NCBI RefSeq assembly: GCF_047663525.1
Contig: NC_092600.1
Span: forward strand, 6,444,001-6,508,000
DNA from: Anas platyrhynchos
Taxonomy: Eukaryota; Chordata; Aves; Anseriformes; Anatidae
Length of the DNA: 64,000 nt
Reading direction: 5' to 3'
Below are positions 49,335-61,806 of the stretch, piece by piece. Every line of letters starts with the position of its first letter. Positions within the stretch are counted from its first letter, which is position 1. The notes below the pieces were generated by a model. That model saw only the letters and a program-made list of their open reading frames with translations, was not told the DNA's origin and did no database searches. Made by a program: the position numbers and the translations under genes.

Positions 49335-52175
49335 GTGTGTCCAGTACTGTTAGTGGCACAAATGCAGCTGTGAATACCTGAGACCTCATCTTTTGCACAA
49401 GGATAAAGGCAAAATTTTTGGGGTGGTGTGTGGCTTGGGGCCCTGCTGCAGGTTGTCTAACTGTCAAAAAAGGCAAAGCAAAAAGTCAACTCACACAGTG
49501 TGTCAGGGCATGGCTGTTTATCTTACCCTTTCCTCAGCTGCGTGTCACCCTTCTCACAGTGGCAAGAAGCTGCTCTTAGTAAGTATAAGTAGTAAACATG
49601 ATTTTTTTAGTACATACTCTTCTATTCATCATGACTTTTTTGCTTGGGATAGGGCTGTGCAAGTTCACTTGCAGAATATTTTTTTTTTCCTCATCTCTTT
49701 ATGCTGCCAACTGAGGAAGCTGCTGATGGCTGGAGGATTTCTGTCAGTGTTTGGGAGGGGAGTATCTCTACTTTTGCCCTATATTAAAGATATTTGTGTA
49801 GCATCTTTCTCTATAACCTTTGCAGCCAGGGCCTACGTGTTCATGAGAACTTTTTGCCAGCTGCCCAAAACAACAGCATCCTGATTCCTGTAATATCCTG
49901 GTGTGACTTTGATCTAATATCAGTTTCTCTTTGTGGAGTCCTTGTACATCTCACAATGACGGATATACAATTAATAGATGTTTTGACTTGTGAGATGGAT
50001 GATTTTGCGGTGTTCTTGTACACAACCCATGTGCAGTTATCACGTGGCTCCACCCATGGAATATTGCCAGGGTCCTTCAGACTGCTTTGGTGCATGCTCC
50101 TTGAGACTTCACAGCAAAGCTAGGCTTAATGGCTAGCCCACATCCTAAATATTTCCATGTCTTTTCTTGCTCACCTCTTGAAGTGTGATAGCATCAAGCC
50201 TTCTGATGAATCTCATTTGGAAGAACAAGCCTACTTTCAGTTAACACCTAGCATTTTTTCTAAGTGGTTTGCTTCTGAGTGTCGTAAATGTCTGTTAATA
50301 CATTTTCAGAGATAATTTTTTTCCACTTGCAAAAGTATAGGTTAAGGAGATGAAGTTTGGTAATTTGATTTTGGTGTAGATTAAGCCTTTAAATACATAT
50401 TCAGGATCAGGGAATTGGTCTTTATGCAGTAGATATCAAGAGCTAAATTCTTAATTTTTGTTTTAAGCTGGGAAATAGAATTGTTGCTTTGCCAGTTCTA
50501 GACATAATTTCCTTTTAAACATCTCCACAGGCTTAAGTGAGACAACAGACATAAATCACTTTTTATATGTTGGCAATTTCCTTATTTTTGGAGGCTGTGC
50601 TTATACTGTGGATTGCTTGTATTTTCATTAAATATGTTATTATTATTATTATCATTATACTCACCCCGAATCCTTTTCGTGGCTCTGGATCGTCTTTTTC
50701 AGTCTCTGTTCTGTCAACAGCAAAAACCAAGCTGTTGCTCTGATCTTGTAGTGGAGTCCTTAATGCTGCTGTGCACCTGTCTGCAAGCTTTTATGTTGTG
50801 CTCCTCCTAATGAAGTCCAACGGCTGCCAAGGCAGTGGAGGAGGGAGAACGGTTCCATTTGACACCAGCATGTTGAACCATTTGTTCAAAACTACAACTC
50901 CTTTAATCGTGCATGCTGCATCTTAATAGAGAGCCTTGTTGAAGTTAATTATTTCTGTTGGCATACCCCAGCACTCAAGATGTTCTAGAGTGAATCACGA
51001 TTGTACCTCTCCTAGATTTGATATAATTTATTAAAAGCAGCACTCATTTGAAGGTGAAATGTTGGCAACAACCTTTAATTTAAATCCTGCAAGGATTTTG
51101 TCAGTTCTATATGCTGTGTGGCAGGAAAAATTATACTTGGCAGGGGGAAGGGAAAAGGAAATAACTTGTCGTTGTCATAGGAAGCCTATCATTGGGAACA
51201 GGGAGATATAGCTGACCTGGGATGAGAATCCATGCTGTCACCTATGGCTATAGTTCCTGCCTTGAAAAGTTGGATAACTCAGAATTACTTAAATGGGTCT
51301 CAGATTCATAAAGAGCTCTGGAAAACTCTAGAAAAGCCAGGTTTCTGCACAGCAGAGTAGCAAGTGAAAATTAAGTTATCTGAATGTAGTGAGATTCATA
51401 CTGGAAAGGAAAATTTATTAAATGAAGGAAACAGCATGCAGTCCTACAGATTAGTGGTGTATTTAAGATGTAGATTTTTATTGGATCTTATTATTCACAA
51501 AATGATCTGGAGGGGGAAAGATGGGAAAAGCAAGGAAAAAAAATCAGTGAAATGGTTCTAAACTTTACCTTGTCTGTAGCAATATATTTTGCCTGATTTT
51601 AACTTCAGAAAGTGGTGAACAACCTGAGCTGAAACTTCATGTAAAAGCTGAACTGCAGCAGAGAATTTGTCCCAATGGTTGTCTGACAATTGAAAATGAA
51701 GTTTTACCAGCAAAAAATGTCAATCAATCTTATCTTTACATGGCATTGCTAACTTCCCCTACACTAAAGACAGTTGTAGTTGGATTTCGTTCTCCAATTA
51801 CCAAAAAAAAAAAAAAAAAAAAAAAGTGCAAAGGATTCTTGAGGAAGTGTGCCAAAATATAGAAAAGACCAACAAAATGCTGATTTACACAGCTCAAATT
51901 TAAAAGGTTTACAGCTTTGCAGTTAGCTGGGCCCCAGCTGGCTTGAAGAAAGTCACATTCCTCTTGACAAGACAGTCCAAAATGACAGTGTTACTGGGGA
52001 TGCCATCTTCCCCTCATCCAAATAAAAACAATCAATTATTAATGAAAAAAAAAAAAAAGAAAAAGTGAAAGGCTAAAGTGCCAGAAAGGAAAGAGACGTG
52101 GTTTCATTTTTGCTTTCTTGTTCCCGTAAGATGCATCAACTGACATTTACACCATAACATACACTCCTAATAAGA
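49335..52175. other. Non-coding stretch
   Basis: No gene recognised. A 163-codon frame at 49393-49884 has no recognisable domain and opens at TTG or similar. A stop-to-stop frame at about 51549-51859 reads through the A23 tract at 51803-51825 and was rejected. A14 lies at 52045-52058. Confidence 0.6.
51803..51825. repeat. A23 tract
   Basis: Twenty-three consecutive A; no AATAAA stands in the usual position just upstream. Confidence 0.97.
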
Positions 52176-52179
52176 GCAT

Positions 52180-52600
52180 TAATAGCAGCAATACATCTTG
52201 TTGCATACAGTACCTATAAGTGGATGACATTCTTGGAGCTTCACAGTGAAATATAATGATTTAAAAGGCTATAGTTCCTACAAGATTAAAACAAGGGACA
52301 ATTAAAAGTAATTCAATACACAAATAAAATCAGTGTGCCATTAAGGCAATCTTTCTGAAATAAATTAAAAAAACCCACAAGTATAATAATAATGATATAT
52401 GAATCTATTTATTTTTGTAGCTCTTTGCAGATTTGCCACCCAAATCAGAGGTAATCATATGAAAATATATGTCAGCTCTAATCCAGTTTTCCAGTTAAAC
52501 ATGTAAACAAATGGAAAGGAGTTCCTGCTGCGGTGATGTATATGTCAGGGAAATGAATGTTAATTTTAAGTGTGATGCAATTTAAAACTCAGAGACTCCT
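52180..52600. promoter_or_regulatory. Possible conserved non-coding element
   Basis: Repeat-poor, with TAAT and ATGATTT motifs, AATCATATGAAAATATATG, and TGATGTATATGTCAG. The texture is like that of vertebrate enhancers. No coding potential is seen. Evidence is compositional only. Confidence 0.2.
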
Positions 52601-53100
52601 TTAATTTCCATAGCTCTCGTTCTGCAACTGGTGAAGCAAGAGAGGGGGAGGGAGCGAGCAGATTTCCACCTGATTTTCTCCACATGTTTAAAGATGAGGA
52701 GTCTCTGTTAACTGCTGCCAGGCCAGGAGCTGGGACTGCCCAAGACACCGACATCCAGTGGTCCCAAAGAGGCAAACCATCACCAGAACCCAAGCGAGTC
52801 CCCAGGTAGAAGCAACTTCCCCAAGTAGTCTGCACTCTTGAGTATTTTTTCATGGAGAAGCCACCTCCCTGGATCCTTGCTGACTTCAGAGGACATGTTT
52901 AGATCTGCTGGTCTAAAAGCAAAAAAGCTGCAGAATTTTTTTATACCCAAAGTTAGGTTGGGTAGTCACTGTTACATCATTGTAAGGCTCAACAATTAGT
53001 CTGATGGCATTAATAAGAAGCACGAAGCTTGTAGCTTTTTAGCTTTCAGGCAAATAATTACTTTCCTTGTGCTGGAAGTTGATGATAACTGCAGGCGTGC
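52600..53100. other. Non-coding, mildly GC-rich
   Basis: Opposing frames occur at 52566-52853, with few CpGs and no recognised gene. Confidence 0.6.
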
Positions 53101-53400
53101 TCTAGAATTATTTTTCTTTTCTTTTTTTTAAAGGAAAACTATTTTTAAAGGATTTTATTCATATAGGCCATGGAAATTAGCTTTGTCTTGAGCAGTCAGA
53201 TTAACTGTTTTAAGATGATTTGTTTGCAATGAGTGCAAATACTCATTGTCCGTGTTTAATTGTATTTTAAGAGTATCACATTAGTAATTGACTCTGACAT
53301 CTTGTCTAGATCTTCCTACTAATTCTCGGGCTTTCATTAGAAAAATAAAACTCAAGCTTGGCTGTCATCTCTGAACTCACAGAATGCTTGCAAATTATCA
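53100..53400. promoter_or_regulatory. Possible enhancer with POU-like inverted repeat
   Basis: Contains an 8-bp perfect inverted repeat, CAATGAGT (53227-53234) and ACTCATTG (53241-53248), around the spacer GCAAAT. With its flank the spacer reads GTGCAAAT, one base from the octamer ATGCAAAT. TTAGTAATTGA and CTACTAATTC motifs follow. Enhancer function is inference. Confidence 0.25.
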
Positions 53401-54480
53401 CTACAGGACTATCAGCTTGATAAATCAATATCTGCAAAGTATTTGTTTGTAGAACTCTGCATACTTTAAAAACAAACTAAAATGACAAACCACCTGGGCA
53501 CTGGCTTTGTCCCTGTGGGTTAGTAATTTCTGTGTTTCCTTTAGTTTTATCTGCTTATGTTTGTGCAGGCTCCGCAGCAAGGAACAGAGGATGTGCTCTG
53601 GGTGCTCTGTCCAGGTGTGCTCCGTGCTACTCACAGGTTGTTTTTTGTTGGTTCCAGTCACCAAAACCAATTACAGCAGTGAAGCAATACCAAGCACAGT
53701 TTCTGAGAAGTGCTAGTGGATAAAAATCTTGAAAAAAATATTAAAGCAGCTGTTTTGTCATATTTTCTAGCTCCTTAATTACTAGAAACATTTGCAGTTG
53801 CACTCCATTACCCTGTGTCTCCAAATTTCCCACATATAATTGTGCTGTTCCTGAATAAAAGTCAATGAAACTCAGTGGACTTAAAGTGCTTTTGGTCTCC
53901 ACTTTGTTTTCCCCATCATGGAACAGCATCGTTATCTCCCTGTCCTGTCACACTGTCAAAATATGTCTCCAAGTGAGGAAAGTACATCCAAACTTGGGAA
54001 GTATCAGTACTTCTTCCTTGCTTTTCTTCAGAGATGATGAATTTCCTGTGGAAATTACAAGTTCTTAACTGTTGCATGACAAGAGCTAAATGCAGGCAAG
54101 CAGCGAGTGTCGGTCTCCAAAAATAGCTGGCCCCGTGTCCTAACATATGTACAATCTGCTAGTGAGTGTAAACCACGTTCCTGGGAAGCTCTGAGCTTTA
54201 CTGGATTTGGGATACTCTAAAGTTAGATATAAATCAATTCAAGATCGTTACTAGTAGCAATATGGTAAGAGCAGAGCATAGTGTAGGCAAAATATTGGTG
54301 TTAATCCAGATTTTGGGCTGCACTTTGTGGCCTGCCCCGAAGCCTGGTTGTTGTGGGTACTTTGCTGGATTTTTCAGTTTGTTACAGCTGCAAGAGGTGC
54401 AGGTGCTGTTCGTGTAACAACATAGATGTGCTTTTATGCTCTAAGCATCCATGCTGTATTTTAAATGCTTTAGCTGTTGC
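53400..54480. other. Non-coding stretch
   Basis: No gene recognised; short overlapping frames on both strands without recognisable motifs. Confidence 0.65.
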
Positions 54481-55260
54481 GTTTGAACTTAATGAGATGG
54501 GTACTGTGCATCTACCCAATGTCAATTGATCGCAGAAAGAGCATTCAGTCCAAGTTTAATTAGCATGTAACTGATAAGTCCAATTACTCTATAATGATTT
54601 GGAAATTACATGAACTACATATTTTGTGGTTGTGGCCTTATATAAAACACAAAAGTTGTGAGGAAATTTTAGCTATTTAATGAACACTTAAAAAAAAAAA
54701 AAAAAGCCATTCTGGGTTTAATCAGATATCAATTAGTTGGAAAAGGGAAATCTTAAATTAACACGTATTAAGTGTTAATTGGCAACAGCCTTCCCATTGA
54801 GTGAAGTGTAGTGTGGAAGCCCATTACCAGCACGGTGTGCAGCGTGGCACAGAATACAGTCCATACAATGCCTCTTATTGTGCCCAATTTGTGTAAGAAA
54901 TTCAATTATTCCCTTATGCTGGGGGTGGATCTGATACATAATTAATTCTGGCTTGTTTTAAAAGATGCCTACATAATTAGCAATGCATGGAATATATTAT
55001 CTCTGACATATTTTTAAAACCTTAGTAGTTACCCTTTGAAACTAGCCCTTGCTCTTTAATTAACAGATAACGTATTGCAATATTAAATTTGAGACGTTGC
55101 CATTTTGGCAGCACTTGAAGTGATGTTATTCATTATGGTTGCCATGGAGCACGCTTCTTTAATTTGTGATCATGTGTCCTTATTGATGGAAGAATATCTT
55201 GGGGACAGCACCCACAGTGTTACTTCAGAAATGCCGGTTTTTATATTTAACTACTTGCTC
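54480..55260. promoter_or_regulatory. Best candidate developmental enhancer block
   Basis: Dense homeodomain and POU-like sites over about 780 bp: TTTAATTAGCATGTAA near 54555, CAATTACTC, TATCAATTAGTTGG, AAATTAACACGTATTAAGTG, ATAATTAATTCTGG, CATAATTAGCAATGCATGG and TCTTTAATTAACAG. Also present are an X-box half GTTGCCATGG at 55138-55147 and the inverted pair TGCCA/TGGCA near 55097-55110. Apart from the A16 run at 54690-54705 it is free of repeats and has no long open frame. The motif content resembles deeply conserved vertebrate non-coding elements, but conservation is untested. Confidence 0.35.
54690..54705. repeat. A16 tract
   Basis: Sixteen consecutive A inside the enhancer-like block. Confidence 0.95.
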
Positions 55261-57134
55261 TGTAAATCAGAGTAATGTGGGCAGTGGGAGTATTTTTACT
55301 GTGTGTCTCTGGTGCTGCATGGTTATTTCCCCGTGAACTGTGCAAGAAATTTTTAAGTCACTGTGGTGCTGGAGGGGGAACCTTTGAGCAGGCATTGGAG
55401 GACTATCGACCAGTGTTTAAATAAGTTAGCAGTGGGGGAAAATAAAAAACAAGGATGTGTAGGTTAGGTGTTTTCACTGAATTGGCATCCAAAGGAATGT
55501 GTCTTTTTTTTCCATTGAGCTCTGCGGGGATCCTAGCTAGGCTGGTCATTCAACTTATATCTTAAATTGGCTAGAGTTAGGGGTTGTTAACAATGACAGC
55601 GTGTACTTGGAGTTGGCTATGTATCAGTGTAACCTAGAAGGAAGACAGCCAAAGATGCATTTCCTTAAATAAGTTGATAGGAAACATGCACACACACCAT
55701 AAAAACACACAAAAAGGTGTGTGGGGGGGAGGAAGGCAGGAAGAAAATCATGACTGCTAAATTTTCTCATTAAAATAGAGAACAAAATATTGCTAGACAG
55801 GCTTTCATTTCCTTATGCTAGATTTCTGTTAGCTTTTTAATGTGACATGTGACTCCTAGTGTTTCTGGCCCATCAAAATACTATTAAAATGCATCAATAA
55901 GATTCTTCACTATTCATGGCAGAAGAAAAGTGGAAGTTTGCAGACTATTGTTTCTTTCTTTACTCACAGACAGAGAGTTTTTTATTCTCTAGATATATCT
56001 GGGTACCAGATGGTAGATTGTTTTCAAAGTTGTCAAGCAGATTAACCAAAGTTAAGATCCTAAGTCCTTTTGGGGGCATGATGATCCTGCTTAGCAAAGA
56101 TGCCAATGATCTCACCCAAGGTTGGGCATTTGGCACTTGAGAAAATAAAACAGGCTTGCAAGTCCAAATGTTAACTTGGGTTTAAATCTTTATTCTGAAA
56201 AAGAAATATTAGACTCTACTGTAACAAAGGAGGAGCCAAAATGATGTATCCTACAACGAATATTTTCCTTTGTTGTTTTCTGTGACAGACTTCTGTTCTG
56301 GATTCCAGGAATACCAAAATTCTTTGCTTTCTGTATTTCCCAGCTTCCTAGAGAAGCAGCTTGCTCTTGTTATGTGGACACAGGGTGCCAATATCTTTGG
56401 GTCCCAATCTAAGCCAGGTCCTCTAGGCATGGCAGGAATAAGAATAATCATGGAAGTAGGGGAAAGATGAATTAATTTGTCCACAAGTGCAGAAGTATGA
56501 ACGACAAACTGCTTCCACCCATTACCTTCACTGCAATTAGCACTGCAGATCTTGCCCCAGATTTTTTTGTAACTGTGTGATCACAGCTGTTGAATAGCAG
56601 TGAGCCCCCGTGGGTATTAGAGGTGCCTGGAAAGCTGGATAATTCCAGTTGGCTCGGTGACTGCTTTAACAGCAGAATCAGATGAAGTCAGCTGGTGATG
56701 GTAATGTTGTTCAGACGCGTTGCTGTCCTGCTGTCTAACCCTGGTCTTAATGGAGCAAGACTGCATGACTGGAAAATGCTGCTTAATGATTGTTACAATA
56801 CCCACTTTTGCTGATAATATTTTATAGTTATTCACAGAGCTGGCATAATACAATCCACTGTAGACATTTGATCTACACAGCAAGGGATCTTCTCATTTTT
56901 TTTTTTTTTAATTTTATTATTATTTTTGTGCTGGTTTGATATTGCAGAAAAGATAACAGATAACATTATTTTGGGGGGGTTTGTTACTTTTGATTATTTT
57001 TTTCTATTTCTCCAGCAAAATTTTCCAGAACAGTGAAGCAGAGTAAAAGCAAATGGAAATAAATTAAGGCCGTATCAATTCTTTCAAAGGGGAAAAAAGC
57101 ATAGATATGTTCTAAAGAATGCTTGTGTGGAACC

Positions 57135-57135
<1 letters not shown>

Positions 57136-57163
<28 letters not shown>
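57136..57163. repeat. A28 tract
   Basis: Twenty-eight consecutive A, the longest pure homopolymer in the window. No AATAAA or retrocopy body is recognised immediately before it. Confidence 0.97.
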
Positions 57164-57165
<2 letters not shown>

Positions 57166-57533
57166 AGTTTGTGCTGTCATTTTGTGGAGTGTGTGGATTT
57201 GTGTTTGTATATGTGTTTGTGCTTTATGCTCTAGCTCCAGATTTCATAGGTCTAGTTGATGTGCAAGAAGCAAGACTAGGACTAACCAATCTGTTGGTAC
57301 TTAAACATATTTGTGCTTTTGTTCTTTCTGAGCTCCTTTCCACAAGCCTTACCTCAGTGTGACAGTCCTAGAGGTTGAGTAAGAGACCTTGGCTTCACCT
57401 GCCAGGGTGAGATTTGAGCTGTCTTGTTCTAAGTTCAGCATGCAGAGCTGGCTTTACTCTGACAAAGCCATGCTGCCTCAAGGCAATTCAGAAGATACCG
57501 CAGAAGCCTGGAGAAAGCACCATTTCTCCACTA

Positions 57534-57562
57534 TTTTTTTTTTTTTAAAAAAAAAAAAAAAA
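57534..57562. repeat. T13A16 self-complementary tract
   Basis: Thirteen T followed directly by sixteen A. The two halves can pair into a loop-less hairpin or cruciform. Such tracts are fragile in sequencing and replication. Confidence 0.97.
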
Positions 57563-58169
57563 GTGGTAAGAGATCTGTGAGCATGGCTTTAATGAGCTGC
57601 AAACATGGCACAATGATTCAATATGAGCCAGAAATTAGTCAGGCTGAGTAGCAAAATGACACTTTCTTTTAAAAACATCACAAAAGCATACTGTAATTTT
57701 GTATAATTACTGATCAATTGCCATTGATTTATGCCTCTCATTTACCATCAAAGGACCAACTAGAATTTAGCCTGGGCACCAGACAGCAACTAGATGCCTT
57801 TCTAATAGGATGTACTAAATAATTATTTAAAATGCACCTGGGTATCAGGATCACGGAGACTTCTGTCATGGGAAATTGTAGTGTAAGAAAATGAAACTTT
57901 TTAAAGTCCTGAAAAGGAAAATGTTTTCTCCAATGAGCAAGACTTGTCAATTGCTAACACTGACTCATTCACTCTGTTGCAAGGGTACGGGCCCAGAACA
58001 GTCCCACCTGGTTTTGGTGCTTAGCTGGGGCGTCTCAGCTAAGACCCTAGCTATTGTAGGCTCCTTCACTTGCTAAAAATAGGGGAGGTGTCTTTGCTGG
58101 TGACTTAATGCATTATGAATATGAATTTACTCATCCTGACTGCCATCACAGGAACGGACTTTTTCAGTC

Positions 58170-58219
58170 AAATTTCTTTTTTTTTTCTTTCTTTTTTTTC
58201 TTTTTTTTCCCCCTTTTTT
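58170..58219. repeat. Polypyrimidine (T/C) tract
   Basis: About 50 bp of almost only T and C, with T6-T9 runs. A Lys/Glu-rich minus-strand frame over it is an artefact. Confidence 0.95.
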
Positions 58220-60023
58220 CTTATGAATGGTGGTTGATTCAACACTACCTGTAGTACAGTTTGTGTAGCAGTTGGAGTCCTGCTGTGAGGACAAGATGGG
58301 GATTCTGTCCAGTGCAGGCTCCTGGGCACCCCACAGCTGGTATCTGGGGCTGTGCTCTCAGCTGCCCAGCCCCTGCCACAGGCTCCGGCTGTAGCAGGGC
58401 TGGGGAAGCTGTATAGATAGAGCATATATTCTTTGTCCAAAATAAAAGCTGTCTGGCACTGTTGAGGCCAAACTTGTCTACTGATTAGTGGATGAGTAAT
58501 ATGTTCAGAGCCTGACCTTTCAGTAGATTTGTGGAATCATTTAAATCAATATTGCTGTATGACAAATTATAATTTCTGTCATCTGACACAATGTTCTGGG
58601 GGGGAAATTGTTTTTCTAAGGAGCGTAAGATACAATATGGAAACAGCAAAAGCTTATTTTTCCTTTCCTTTTGCTCCTTTGACGGTGAAAGGAGACCAAA
58701 ACCTCAAAAGAAATGACAGCATGAATCTCGACACACAACCTGTGGTTTGAAGTGCCATCTGGGTGTGCGTGTGTCTGAACGTGTGCAGGCACACGAGATC
58801 TGTGTGTACCACTGCTCTCAAACAGTACGGGAAGAAAAAGCTCGCATGCACTTATTCTCCCTTCCAGCTGAGCTAGTGGATTTTTTTAATTGATTGGTAT
58901 GAGGGCAAGAATTTAAATAAAAGGAAAAGCCAGCACTATCACAGTATGTGGTATTGATTTATGGTTCTCTTATTGAGCAGAAAGTGGCAGGTTACAGGGC
59001 AGAGAAGGACTGTGAGAAGTAAAAAAATAAAAAGGGGTTAGAGAGAAGGGAGGAGAAAAGAGGTTAAAAAGAGCACTTGTAGAAGAGGGAGAGATACCAC
59101 AGAGAATGGAGCTTGCAGGAAAAGGAAACATCAATCTAGGGAGAGCGAGGCATGACAAATAAAGAGATGGGACAAAAACCAGGTAGAGAACAGAACCACT
59201 TTTTCTCAATAGTCAAATCTTTAATCCCCCTCTACTTTCCCAGGCTGCTTGCTGTATGGGGCTGGCATTCTGCAACACTGCTTCTGGAGGATGCTTTCGC
59301 TTTAGCACCAGCTGGGTGCATAGGGCTGCTCAGCTTGACCAGTTTTGGGTCCTTCCAGAGGTCCGGACCTGTGTTCCTGGCAAATCTTCCCTAGGGTGTG
59401 GAAATTTAAATGTCGGACAGTGATCAAGGAGACAAAGGGAGAAGCCTAGAATACTTCATGGTAAATGCATAGCAGGTTACAGTATAATTCAAATAGTCTA
59501 ATAAAATACCCTGAAAATAAAAGCAACATTCTATGATAAATTTTTAGTCCTGTTGTCTAGATTCTCACCTTTGGAGAAACAGCATTTGTGGGATATTTTT
59601 GTAGAAAGATGACAGAGGGCCAAAGTTAAACCAAATGAACTTTCTTTCAAGGCGGATCGGAAGTTAGGGAGGCTGGGAAGGGTGATTCATCATTCAGAAT
59701 TCTCAGAATAGATTTGCTAAATTTACAAATTCCATGTTAATTCTGATTCTCTTCTCCAGCCTTGACTGGCAACAGCTGTTTACTTTGTTCAGCTTTACTT
59801 TTGGTCTTCATAATTTTTTTCCATTGAACTTACCTCTTTGTGGAAGTGTGCTGTGAGATCCTGAATTGGCTTTGAAAATGAAGACAGAAATGAGATCAGT
59901 CAATACAGTAGTGAGGCAAAGCAAGATAATATTTTTCCTTTGTTTCATTTTCACTGCACATTTCCTACAATTACTCTAGCAAAGATTGTAGGCATATTTC
60001 TAGAAAGATCGAAGTTTTGATGC

Positions 60024-60725
60024 TTGATGGATATTTGGGTGATGCAAACTTGCATTTCTTTCAGAAGCTGGTTCTTTGCACTCTCAGACACAAAGCCACA
60101 ATGCACTGTGACCTCATTGGTCAATCAAGCAAAACAAATTGAATTTGAAGCAATTAATACGTGCTGCAATGTGCTTGGGAATATGCTAGCAACCAAGAAG
60201 TATCTGCAGAGAATTAGCTCAATTAATTGTACTGACAAAGACGAAACTAATGAGATGAATTATTCTTTTTGTCCAGGTCTTATAATAAATATCAGATTGG
60301 ATTTTATATTGACTGCTGCACTGCTGGCACCTTCATTGGTGTCTTTCCTGATCTGCCAGCACTGAGTCTAGGTGCGATGCCTTGTGCATCGATGCTGGAA
60401 AGCCTTTGCAAATTGCTGCTTTGTGAATGAGAGAGAGAAGGGAAAGACACCTGCAACACAGAGGTCTGCAAGGAAATCAACATCTGCAAATGCAGGCAGT
60501 TTTCCTCAGTCAGGTTTTACTGGACAAATTACACAGTCACTTGCTTTGAAAACAGAGGTTATAAACTACAAGGAGACAGGAGAAGGTTTAATGCCATTAT
60601 ATGAGTCCTGCTATCACCACAGAGAAGACAATAACTTTAACCATAATTTTTCTTTTGTGCTTAAACAGAAGGCTTTTGTCATTCTTGAGTCAAGCACCTC
60701 CTTCAATAAGAAAACAAAAGCATAA
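60024..60725 (+). pseudogene. Same-frame open run with two adjacent stops, unrecognised
   Basis: One plus-strand frame is open for 113 codons (60024-60362), meets TGA (60363-60365) and, one codon later, TAG (60369-60371), then is open again for 117 codons to TAA at 60723-60725. The first ATG is at 60027. The first half ends in a hydrophobic stretch (ILTAALLAPSLVSFLI). The second half is polar, with NERE, Ser/Thr and Lys runs. I recognise no family, see no clear splice sites or promoter, and the codon choice is not obviously biased. A decayed single-exon gene or retrocopy is possible, but coincidence is also likely. Confidence 0.15.
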
Positions 60726-61735
60726 AATGTGGCATTCTAACAGTATTTTTATCCTGGTTTGATGTGGAAGTTAGGGTACCATTTCCTGTTATAGACTTCT
60801 ATGTTTTAGAAGGAATGAGAATTAACTACTGTCAAATGATTGGAGATTTAACAACCAGAACAATGGGATTGCTCAACCTCTAGAGAAAAGGAGTTGCACA
60901 AATAATTTTTTTATTTAAAATAATAATAATAATAGCGGGGGAAGATGTATATCTGCTTGGGAGAGGAAAAGTTACCATGAAATTAAATAATATTGAGAAG
61001 TTTAAAAAATAGCTTAGCTGCAAGGTTAATGAAACCTGGAAGGGATCATCTCTACCTTTGGATGATTCTAAGATTAATTTAGGCATGACCTTAAATCTAA
61101 TCTACTCCTCTGTGGGACACAGGATGGGTGACATGACCTTTATCCCCATTACTTTCATATCTGTGATATGGGTACAAGTTGTGTGGGGAAAAAAAAAAAA
61201 AAAGCAGTGAGGATGTTTGTTTTCACCCACAATATCTAAATGTTGAAAGTGATCTAAGCAACATGGCTTAAATAACTTAAAATTGGTATAAGAAAGCAAG
61301 AGGACTGGAGTTTGCGGGGGGAAGTAGGAGATAACTGCATTGCTTTGCACTCGTGCTTTGAATAGAGCTATCCCCGTTTTAGCAATGCTTAGATGTCTAA
61401 AAAAAAAACTGATGTTAAAGCATCTCACCTGTAATGAGGAGAGGCAGGTGAGGACATTCATTTCTGTAGCAGGAACGGCAATAACCCATGACTTGAAATA
61501 CAAAAGCACAGGGATAGTTGGACTGACCATGCTTTCCCTGCTGCGTGTTACAGGCTGCTTCTCCGGTGACTTTGAAAAGTCTCTGGCAGTCACTCCATGG
61601 ATCACCTCCATTCATTGAGTGCTTCTGATGTGCCACACCAATCTCAAGTTAATTTTCTCTTCTGCATCATTCTTTATTTTGTTTGGTAATGCATACCTTG
61701 ACCATTTCGAGGAAATACTGAGAGCCCCTGGTTGC

Positions 61736-61806
61736 AGGTGGGTGTGTATGTATGCACGTAGATACATGTATATGTACATGGTGATGTATATGCACACGTG
61801 GGTGCA
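61736..61806. repeat. Alternating purine-pyrimidine (GT/AT-rich) stretch
   Basis: A run of GTGTGTATGTATGCACGTAG-type alternation with TACATGTATATGTACATG and GCACACGTGGGTGCATGC segments. It is imperfect but long and may adopt Z-DNA. It includes short palindromes (TACATGTA, TGTACA, CACGTG). Confidence 0.7.

Larger units (their letters stand above)
55265..60020. other. Non-coding stretch with homopolymers
   Basis: No gene recognised. Contents: an 8-bp inverted repeat CACACACC (55691-55698) / GGTGTGTG (55716-55723), T14 at about 56896-56909, A28 at 57136-57163, the T13A16 palindrome at 57534-57562, a pyrimidine tract at 58170-58219, a mildly GC-rich patch at 58260-58400 and a GT-rich alternating stretch at about 58758-58808. 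Confidence 0.65.

Noticed and set aside
49393..49884. 163-codon plus-strand frame
   Set aside because: No domain recognised, non-ATG start, and the Phe/Leu runs come from T-rich DNA.
51549..51859. Stop-to-stop frame of about 100 codons that looks protein-like before an A23 tract
   Set aside because: Around twenty such stop-to-stop frames are expected by chance. There is no AATAAA before the A-tract, and no homologue was recognised.
61102..61611. 169-codon minus-strand frame, longest in the window
   Set aside because: It contains artefactual Phe runs from A-tracts (A15 at 61189-61203), overlaps open frames on the other strand, and no family is recognised. The length is near the chance maximum.
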